A program made the position numbers and the translations under genes. 10,268 nt of DNA from VRUE01 sp040901495. Lineage in GTDB: Bacteria > Actinomycetota > Thermoleophilia > Solirubrobacterales > 70-9. The notes below the pieces were generated by a model. The model worked only from the letters and a program-made list of their open reading frames with translations, had not been told where the DNA came from and did not search any database. Of this stretch, positions 6,291 to 10,268 are shown one piece after another. Location: positions 1-10,268 of the forward strand of contig JBBDYO010000081.1 of the NCBI GenBank assembly GCA_040901495.1, in the 5' to 3' direction. Position 1 is the first letter of the stretch. Each line of letters starts with the position of its first letter.

Positions 6291-6320
6291 CATCTTGTGG
6301 TGATCAAGTGTTCATCCTGA
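6282..6320 (+). CDS. Twelve-residue leader ORF overlapping the first trkA gene
   Basis: It opens with GTG 7 nt after the TAGTAT -10 box and ends at TGA 6318-6320, ten bases into the trkA reading frame (starting at GTG 6308). A leaderless ribosome would translate through the trkA ribosome binding site and stop just past its start. The predicted peptide is MGTHLVVIKCSS. It has no homology that I know of; its role, if any, is coupling or attenuation. Confidence 0.3.
   Translation: MGTHLVVIKCSS
6299..6305 (+). promoter_or_regulatory. Ribosome binding site for the first trkA gene
   Basis: GGTGATC is the downstream half of the full anti-16S sequence AGGAGGTGATC. Aligned that way, the missing core would sit about 7 nt from the GTG at 6308. 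This supports GTG 6308, the only in-frame start between the upstream stop and the MFILIVGCG segment. Confidence 0.4.
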
Positions 6321-6772
6321 TCGTCGGCTGCGGCCGGGTCGGCTCCTCGGTTGCCCGGTCGATGCTCAACGAGGGCCATGAAGTGTCCTGTCTGGACGAG
6401 GACCCGGAGTCCCATTCCCGCCTCGAGGTTGGCCTCGACAAGGGCTGGGAGGACTTGGGGGGCCAGTTCACGGTCGGCACCGGGCTCGAGACCGATGCGT
6501 TGGTCACGGCCGGGATCGAAAAGGCGGATGCGTTCATCGCTTCGACCGACGGTGACAACACCAACATCGTGATCGCGCAGATTGCGCAGAAACGCTACGA
6601 GGTGCCGACGGTGATCGCCCGAATACTCGACCCGCTTCGTGCTGAGTGGTACCGGCAGCAGGGCATGCACACGATCTGCCCGACCAGCGTCGCGATCGAC
6701 ATGCTGGAGAGCGCCGTTCGCGAGGGCGCTCCGCGGGGCGGCGGCACGGACGGCTCGGCGGAAGCCGCGTAG
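6308..6772 (+). CDS. TrkA-type potassium-transport regulator, RCK-N domain only
   Basis: A 154-aa cytosolic protein with one Rossmann-fold RCK-N (TrkA-N) domain: dinucleotide loop GCGRVG (7-12), acidic Asp30 at the end of the second strand (ribose contact, NAD(H) or adenine nucleotide), then GLETDALVTAGIEKADAF and STDGDNTN (79-86) and the conserved VIAR (102-105). After about residue 138 it ends in a Gly/Ala-rich tail without an RCK-C domain, whereas full TrkA homologues are about 220 aa. It most resembles the ceoC-like partner of actinobacterial trkA pairs. RCK proteins form rings that gate K+ transporters. Here the partner is probably the second TrkA protein 18 bases downstream, and the target one or both upstream APC+USP transporters, because no TrkH/KtrB pore gene is visible. 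Confidence 0.85.
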   Translation: MFILIVGCGRVGSSVARSMLNEGHEVSCLDEDPESHSRLEVGLDKGWEDLGGQFTVGTGLETDALVTAGIEKADAFIASTDGDNTNIVIAQIAQKRYEVPTVIARILDPLRAEWYRQQGMHTICPTSVAIDMLESAVREGAPRGGGTDGSAEAA

Positions 6773-6790
6773 GCGAGGGGACGGGCGGGC

Positions 6791-7468
6791 ATGTACATCA
6801 TCATCGTCGGAGCGGGGAAGGTCGGTTGGAACCTCGCGCGCGAGCTGCTCGAGAAGAACCACGAGGTGACGGTGATCGAGAGCAACCGGCGCCGCTACCT
6901 GACCGTGGAGCAGGAGCTGGAGCACAACGTCACCTATGGCGACGCCTCCGAGCTCTGGGTGCTGGAGCGGGCCGGGATCCAGCGGGCCGACATGGTGATC
7001 GCGGTGACCGGCGACGACGAGGACAACATGCTGATCTGCCAGGTCGCCCGCGAGAAGTACGAGGTGGAGCGGATCATCGCCCGGGTCAACAACCCGCGCA
7101 ACAAGCCCCACTTCGACCTGCTCGGGATCAAGCCCTCGGTCTCGGCCACCGACCTGATCCTGCGCCTGCTTGAGCACGAGGTTCCCGAGTACGGACTCGT
7201 CCACCTGCTCGACCTCCAGGAGGAGCGGCTGGAGATCATCGAGATCCTGCTCGGCAAGGACTCCGGCGTGAACGGCCACCGGGTCGGCGACCTCTCGATG
7301 CCCGAGGGAAGCCTGCTGATCTCGGTGCTGCGCGAAGGCAAGGGGTTCGTCCCGAACGCCGACACCGTGCTCGAACCCGGCGACGAGGTGTTGGCGGTCC
7401 TCGATCCCGGTAAAGAGGACGACCTCAAGGTGCTCTTCGGTCCAGCAGACAACGGCTCCGGTGGCTGA
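6791..7468 (+). CDS. TrkA-type potassium-transport regulator, RCK-N plus RCK-C
   Basis: A 225-aa cytosolic protein of normal TrkA/KtrA length. The RCK-N Rossmann domain has GAGKVG (7-12), Glu30 at the end of strand 2, TYGDAS (48-53), AVTGDDEDNM (71-80) and IIARVNNPRN (95-104). The RCK-C (TrkA-C) domain spans about 143-218, with MPEGSLLISVLREG and LEPGDEVLAVL. The start is supported by GAGGGG 10 nt upstream or GGGCGG closer in. It follows the RCK-N-only protein by 18 bases, like ceoB/ceoC in mycobacteria though in its own order, and the two probably assemble together. The GTG of the next gene lies inside its last codons (8-base overlap), so translation of the flavoprotein is coupled to it. The family is confident; the transporter it gates is inferred. 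Confidence 0.9.
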   Translation: MYIIIVGAGKVGWNLARELLEKNHEVTVIESNRRRYLTVEQELEHNVTYGDASELWVLERAGIQRADMVIAVTGDDEDNMLICQVAREKYEVERIIARVNNPRNKPHFDLLGIKPSVSATDLILRLLEHEVPEYGLVHLLDLQEERLEIIEILLGKDSGVNGHRVGDLSMPEGSLLISVLREGKGFVPNADTVLEPGDEVLAVLDPGKEDDLKVLFGPADNGSGG

Positions 7469-8693
7469 CAGGGAAGTCGACTTCCTCCTGATCGGAGGCG
7501 GGATGGCCTCCGCGCACTGTGCCGCGGAGCTGCGAAAGCGCGGGGCGGAGGGATCGATCCTGCTGGCCGGGCGCGAGCCGGAGCCGCCCTACGAACGACC
7601 GCCGCTCTCCAAGGAGTATCTGCGTGGAGAGGCGGGGCGCGAGGACGCCCACGTCAACCCGGCCGGCTGGTACGAGGAGAACGACGTAGAGCTGCTGACC
7701 GGCGTCAACGTGATGGCGCTCGACCCGGCGACCCGGACCGCGAAGCTGCAGGGCGGGGACGAGGTGGCGTTCGGCAAGGCGCTGCTGGGGACCGGGGCGA
7801 TGGTCAACATCCTGCGGGTCGAGGGTGCCGAGAACGAGGGGATCCACTACCTGCGCGCCTTCGGCAACTCCGAGGCGATCCGCGCCGATGCCGAGGCGGC
7901 CGAGCACGTGGTGCTGATCGGCGGCAGCTACATCGGCACCGAGGTCGCCGCCTCGCTTGCCGCGAAGGGCGTCAAGTGCACGATCGTGATGATGGAGGAG
8001 GTGGCGCTCTCGCGGACCTTCGGCGAGGACGCCGGTCGCTGGTTTCAGGAGCGACTCGAGTCGCACGGGGTCACGGTCCACGGTGGCGAGGAGCTGGAGG
8101 CCTTCGAGGGGGACGGCCGGGTCAAGGCGGTGGTGACGAAGAGCGGCCTGGCGATCGAGTGCGACGCGGTCGTCGTCGGCGCCGGCGTCCGCGCCGACGC
8201 GATGCTCGCCCAACGCGCCGGGCTCGACGTCGATGACGGCATCCTCTGCGATTCGAAGCTGCAGACCTCGGCCGAGGGCATCTACGCGGCCGGCGACTGC
8301 TGCTCCTACGACAGCGTCATTCACGGCCGGCGGCTGCGAGTCGAGCACTGGGACGTGGCGATGCAGCAGGGCATGCACGTGGCCCGCAACATGCTCGGCG
8401 AGGATCGCGACTACGACATCGTCCCCTACTTTTTCAGCGACCTCGCCGACTGGGCGAGCCTCGAGTACGTCGGCCCGGCCTATGAGTGGGACGAGGAGGT
8501 TTGGCGCGGCGACCGCGACGCCGGGGAGTTCTCGCTCTGGTACCTAAAGGACGGCCGCGTGGCCGGTGCCCTCAGCGTCGAGCGTTCCGAAGACCTCGCC
8601 GAGGCCCGTCGCATGCTCGCCGACGGTATTGACGTGTCTGGTGCCGTGGATCGAATCGCCGATCCCGATAGCGACCTCTCGGCGATCTCCTAG
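7461..8693 (+). CDS. AIF/ferredoxin-reductase-like FAD-dependent NAD(P)H oxidoreductase
   Basis: A 410-aa flavoprotein with two dinucleotide-binding folds. The FAD site is IGGGMAS (11-17), of the AIF style in which the third Gly is not kept, followed by PPYERPPLSKEYLRGE (42-57). The NAD site is IGGSYIGTE (153-161), with acidic residues Glu179/Glu180 after strand 2 suggesting NADH over NADPH. A second FAD motif is GIYAAGDC (273-280), then RVEHWDVAMQQG (293-304), typical of ferredoxin or rubredoxin reductases and AIF, and a reductase-C-like tail. There is no CxxC redox pair. The electron acceptor is unknown and no ferredoxin gene is visible nearby. The GTG start overlaps the end of trkA by 8 bases (GTGGCTGA), an intimate link to NAD-sensing RCK proteins that is unusual for this family. 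Confidence 0.88.
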   Translation: MADREVDFLLIGGGMASAHCAAELRKRGAEGSILLAGREPEPPYERPPLSKEYLRGEAGREDAHVNPAGWYEENDVELLTGVNVMALDPATRTAKLQGGDEVAFGKALLGTGAMVNILRVEGAENEGIHYLRAFGNSEAIRADAEAAEHVVLIGGSYIGTEVAASLAAKGVKCTIVMMEEVALSRTFGEDAGRWFQERLESHGVTVHGGEELEAFEGDGRVKAVVTKSGLAIECDAVVVGAGVRADAMLAQRAGLDVDDGILCDSKLQTSAEGIYAAGDCCSYDSVIHGRRLRVEHWDVAMQQGMHVARNMLGEDRDYDIVPYFFSDLADWASLEYVGPAYEWDEEVWRGDRDAGEFSLWYLKDGRVAGALSVERSEDLAEARRMLADGIDVSGAVDRIADPDSDLSAIS

Positions 8694-8722
8694 CGGCCCC
8701 CGAGGCTCAGTCGAAGATCGCC
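8681..8722. terminator. Inverted repeat at the convergent gene ends
   Basis: GGCGATCT (8681-8688) and AGATCGCC (8715-8722) are perfect 8-base inverted repeats around a 26-nt loop that holds both stop codons of the convergent genes. As RNA it would form on either strand. It has no T-run, so it would not be a standard intrinsic terminator. It may act as a bidirectional transcript end or 3' stabiliser. The arms lie in coding sequence, so chance is possible. Confidence 0.35.
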
Positions 8723-9342
8723 GCTTTCGCGCTGGAGACCTTGCCGCCGGTGCAGGCAGGTGGCTCGTGTCCCGGCGGGGGGAGGATCTGGAAGTTGGTG
8801 ACTGCGTGGTAGGCGGTCGTCTCGCCGCTGTTGTGGGCCAGCGTGATCACCAGCCGGTAGAAGCCGGCAGGGAGTTCGTGGTAGTAGATCTCCGGGCGGG
8901 TTGCCGGCGAGTAGCTGCCGGTGGAGCCGATCCTCTTGGCGAGCACGCCGTTGGGGCCCGCGTAGCGGGGGAAGTCGTATGAGGCGCCCACCAGGCGACC
9001 TCGACCCACAGGGCTTCCCTCCGCTCGCTGCAGTTTCACCGGGTCGACGCAGTTCGGGACCCGATTGAGCGAGAAGCGCAGGTGGCCCTCGCCGAGCAAC
9101 GGTTCGCCGCCGAAGTGCTCGGGCGCGAGCCGGAAGTTGTTCACCTTGGCCTTGACCACGACCGCCCGGCTCGTCTGGCGAGCCCCGTTCCGGGGGGAGA
9201 CGATGGTGACGGTTGGGGCCCCTGGGACGGGCTCAGACAGCGTCGGCTCGCCGTCGTCGCAAACGGTGAGTGCGATGGCCAAAGCGGCGGAGGCAATGGT
9301 TGCCGCGATCACGACAAGGATGGCAACGCGTCTGGCCCGCAT
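8707..9342 (-). CDS. Membrane-anchored or secreted protein, function unknown
   Basis: A 211-aa protein with a basic N-terminus, one hydrophobic helix (about 6-27) and a long extracytoplasmic part. I do not recognise it firmly. After a Pro-rich linker comes TVTIVSPRNGA, a common start of immunoglobulin-like beta domains, then GEGHLRFSLN (84-93) and later YYHELPAGFYRLVITLAHN. This pair of segments recalls the GHxHxxLDG and L-pG-H patterns of the DUF4399 type, a loose resemblance only. Cys29 after the helix is not in a valid lipobox (LTVC). ATG 9342 is preferred because TAATGT lies 10 nt upstream; ATG 9375 is in frame and would add 11 residues with a weak AAGGG before it. It is convergent with the flavoprotein and divergent from the GtrA-like gene. 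Confidence 0.65.
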   Translation of the reverse strand: MRARRVAILVVIAATIASAALAIALTVCDDGEPTLSEPVPGAPTVTIVSPRNGARQTSRAVVVKAKVNNFRLAPEHFGGEPLLGEGHLRFSLNRVPNCVDPVKLQRAEGSPVGRGRLVGASYDFPRYAGPNGVLAKRIGSTGSYSPATRPEIYYHELPAGFYRLVITLAHNSGETTAYHAVTNFQILPPPGHEPPACTGGKVSSAKAAIFD

Positions 9343-9352
9343 TCGGGGCGGA

Positions 9353-9358
9353 ACATTA
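9353..9358 (-). promoter_or_regulatory. -10 box of the unknown secreted-protein gene
   Basis: TAATGT on the minus strand, 10 nt before the ATG at 9342. It sits 17 bp from the opposite-facing -10 box at 9376-9381, so each box occupies the expected -35 position of the other. Confidence 0.4.
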
Positions 9359-9375
9359 CGCGCAACCAGGGGCAT

Positions 9376-9381
9376 TACCCT
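9376..9381 (+). promoter_or_regulatory. -10 box of the GtrA-like gene
   Basis: TACCCT, 10 nt before the ATG at 9392, the same spacing as at the oxidase gene. No Shine-Dalgarno sequence is present in the short leader. Confidence 0.4.
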
Positions 9382-9391
9382 TCACAGGCTC

Positions 9392-9829
9392 ATGAGTCCA
9401 GCAAGCGAACTCGCATACCGGATCGGCGCGGCCGCGCGGCGGCCGGCCAGCTGGATGCAGCTGTTCAAATTCGGCGTCGTCGGCGGCTCCGGATATCTGG
9501 TCAACCTCGCGGTCTTCGCGATGCTCGCCGGCAGCCTTGGGCTGTACCACACGATCGCGGCCGTAGGGGCCTTCTGCGTCGCGGTCACCAACAACTTCAT
9601 CTGGAACCGCTACTGGACTTTTGAGCCCGGTGAAGGCCACCCGGCGTTCCAGGCGGCGCGCTTCTTCACCGTCAGCCTCGCCGCCCTGATGATCAACCTA
9701 GCCGTGCTCGAGGCGCTGGTGGCGGGGACGTCAATGGGCCCCGTAACGGCTCAGGCGATCGCGGTTGCCGTGGCGATGCCCTTCAACTTCCTCGGCAACA
9801 AGCTCTGGACATTTTCTGATCCCCGGTGA
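9392..9829 (+). CDS. GtrA-like four-helix membrane protein
   Basis: A 145-aa polytopic protein of the GtrA family (PF04138-like), thought to move polyprenyl-phosphate-linked sugars across the membrane for cell-envelope or wall glycosylation. The diagnostic segments are present: QLFKFGVVGGSGYLVNLAVF (23-42) in helix 1, VTNNFIWNRYWTF (65-77) at the end of helix 2, then helices at about 90-110 and 116-136 and the closing FNFLGNKLWTF (131-141). The length is normal. The frame is open upstream, but homology starts near the ATG at 9392, which has a -10 box 10 nt before it. No glycosyltransferase partner lies beside it in this window, so the sugar cannot be inferred. Confidence 0.88.
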   Translation: MSPASELAYRIGAAARRPASWMQLFKFGVVGGSGYLVNLAVFAMLAGSLGLYHTIAAVGAFCVAVTNNFIWNRYWTFEPGEGHPAFQAARFFTVSLAALMINLAVLEALVAGTSMGPVTAQAIAVAVAMPFNFLGNKLWTFSDPR

Positions 9830-9838
9830 TGTCTGTGC

Positions 9839-9844
9839 TATACA
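9839..9844 (+). promoter_or_regulatory. Probable extended -10 box of the threonine synthase unit
   Basis: TATACA preceded by TGC (9836-9838), an extended -10 pattern, 10 nt before the ATG at 9855. It differs from TAnnnT in the last base but has the same spacing as three other starts here. Confidence 0.35.
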
Positions 9845-9854
9845 CGAACGAGCC

Positions 9855-9944
9855 ATGATCAGGCGTCAGTCCGGAAAGCGCAGGGGAAGATTTGCGAGGG
9901 CGGGAGGCCTGCCTTCGCGAGATCGAGGCAACGAGGGGCGATGA
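9855..9944 (+). CDS. 29-codon upstream ORF overlapping thrC
   Basis: ATG 9855 lies 10 nt after the TATACA box. The ORF ends at TGA 9942-9944, overlapping the thrC ATG (9941-9943) in the ATGA arrangement of coupled genes. The predicted peptide begins MIRRQSGKRRGRFAR and is very basic (about one third Arg) with no Thr, so it is not a classical threonine attenuator peptide. A hairpin (9891-9921) sits in its second half. It may be a regulatory leader ORF; evidence is positional only. Confidence 0.35.
   Translation: MIRRQSGKRRGRFARAGGLPSRDRGNEGR
9891..9921 (+). promoter_or_regulatory. Hairpin in the thrC leader
   Basis: TTTGCGAGGGC (9891-9901) pairs with GCCTTCGCGAG (9911-9921) over 11 positions, three of them G-U. 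The 9-nt loop GGGAGGCCT holds a Shine-Dalgarno-like GGGAGG and the self-complementary AGGCCT. It ends 19 nt before the thrC ATG. No T-run follows. It is a possible control hairpin for threonine synthase; it matches no riboswitch class I know. Confidence 0.35.
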
Positions 9945-10268
9945 GCCTCCCCGTGGGCCAGCCCACCCGTTCCTGTGCGACCGAGCTGGTCTGCCACGAC
10001 TGCGGGCTTCGCCTGCCGCTTCTCGACACGACCTTCAAGTGTTTGGGCTGCGGGCAGGGGCTCGACATCGACTACGACTACGAGCTGGCGGCATCGCGCA
10101 TCCAGGAGCGGGCTGCCGCCGAGCGCCCGCTCACCCTCTGGCGCTTTGAGGAGTTGCTGCCGATCGTCGACGCGCGCGCGCAGGCTCGGGTGGCTCAGAA
10201 CAGCAGCCCCACACCGCTGATCCACGCCGACCGCCTCGGCGCCGAGCTGGGCCTCCCCAAGCTCTACC
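9941..10268 (+). CDS. thrC: Threonine synthase, 5' part, cut by the window edge
   Basis: The first 109 codons are present. The enzyme would convert O-phosphohomoserine to threonine using pyridoxal phosphate in the cytosol. The visible part has an N-terminal zinc ribbon (Cys18, Cys21, Cys34, Cys37: CHDCG and CLGCG), then GLDIDYDYEL, a Trp-Arg-Phe segment before ELLPIV, and SPTPLIHADRLGAELGLPKLY (about 88-109; SPTPLI and LGLPKLY are the key parts), the usual lead-in to the PLP domain. The PLP lysine lies beyond the edge. The start has GAGG 4 nt upstream, and its ATG overlaps the stop of the 29-codon ORF. Related cysteate synthase-type enzymes cannot be excluded from this fragment. Confidence 0.85.
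   Translation, partial: MSLPVGQPTRSCATELVCHDCGLRLPLLDTTFKCLGCGQGLDIDYDYELAASRIQERAAAERPLTLWRFEELLPIVDARAQARVAQNSSPTPLIHADRLGAELGLPKLY

Noticed and set aside
9256..9267. Lipoprotein signal in the 8707-9342 protein
   Set aside because: The cysteine follows LTV; the residue before Cys should be small (Gly/Ala/Ser), so lipidation is unlikely.
9892..10149. Alternative frame over the start of thrC
   Set aside because: It overlaps the clear zinc-ribbon and threonine synthase segments in another frame and has no recognisable features.

Overview
The window is high in G+C (about two thirds by eye), densely packed, and free of mobile elements, CRISPR arrays and stable RNA genes. Codons end mostly in G or C. 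Gene content and protein style (an APC permease with a cytosolic USP-like domain next to paired TrkA/RCK proteins, a GtrA-like protein, zinc-ribbon threonine synthase) fit a chromosomal region of an actinobacterium. I lean towards the Thermoleophilia/Solirubrobacterales, but this rests on recall and not on a search.

Layout. (1) 1-109: window edge, nothing firmly assigned. (2) 110-979, minus: membrane-anchored, outward-facing esterase of the alpha/beta-hydrolase fold, divergent from (3) 1013-2101, plus: FMN-dependent L-2-hydroxyacid oxidase/dehydrogenase. (4) 2101-8693, plus: a seven-member run holding an APC-superfamily transporter with C-terminal USP-like domain (transporter 1), a 64-aa two-helix membrane protein, a 56-nt stem-loop, a second APC+USP transporter (transporter 2), an RCK-N-only TrkA protein, a full-length RCK-N/RCK-C TrkA protein, and an AIF/ferredoxin-reductase-like flavoprotein whose start overlaps the second TrkA gene by 8 bases. 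(5) 8707-9342, minus: secreted or anchored protein of unknown function, convergent with the flavoprotein and divergent from (6) 9392-9829, plus: GtrA-like four-helix membrane protein. (7) 9941-10268, plus: 5' part of a threonine synthase, cut by the window edge, preceded by a 29-codon upstream ORF and a hairpin.

How it fits together. The core is probably an ion-transport (likely potassium) module. APC+USP is the architecture of KimA, the K+/H+ symporter, and TrkA/RCK proteins are the cytosolic NAD(H)/nucleotide-sensing gates of Trk/Ktr potassium systems. No TrkH/KtrB-type pore subunit is present. The arrangement recalls the mycobacterial Rv2690c-ceoB-ceoC neighbourhood, but with a duplicated transporter, an inserted small membrane protein and a coupled flavoprotein. 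Transporter 1 keeps most of the polar residues that I recall lining the KimA potassium site. Transporter 2 has replaced them with hydrophobic ones.

A second theme is gene starts. At nearly every transcription-unit start a TAnnnT -10 box lies exactly 7 or 10 nt before an ATG or GTG, implying leaderless or nearly leaderless mRNAs. At three of them the first start codon belongs to a very short ORF that ends on or just inside the next gene, a layout expected for leader-peptide or translational-coupling control. Twice the TAG stop of the upstream gene is also the first half of the -10 box.
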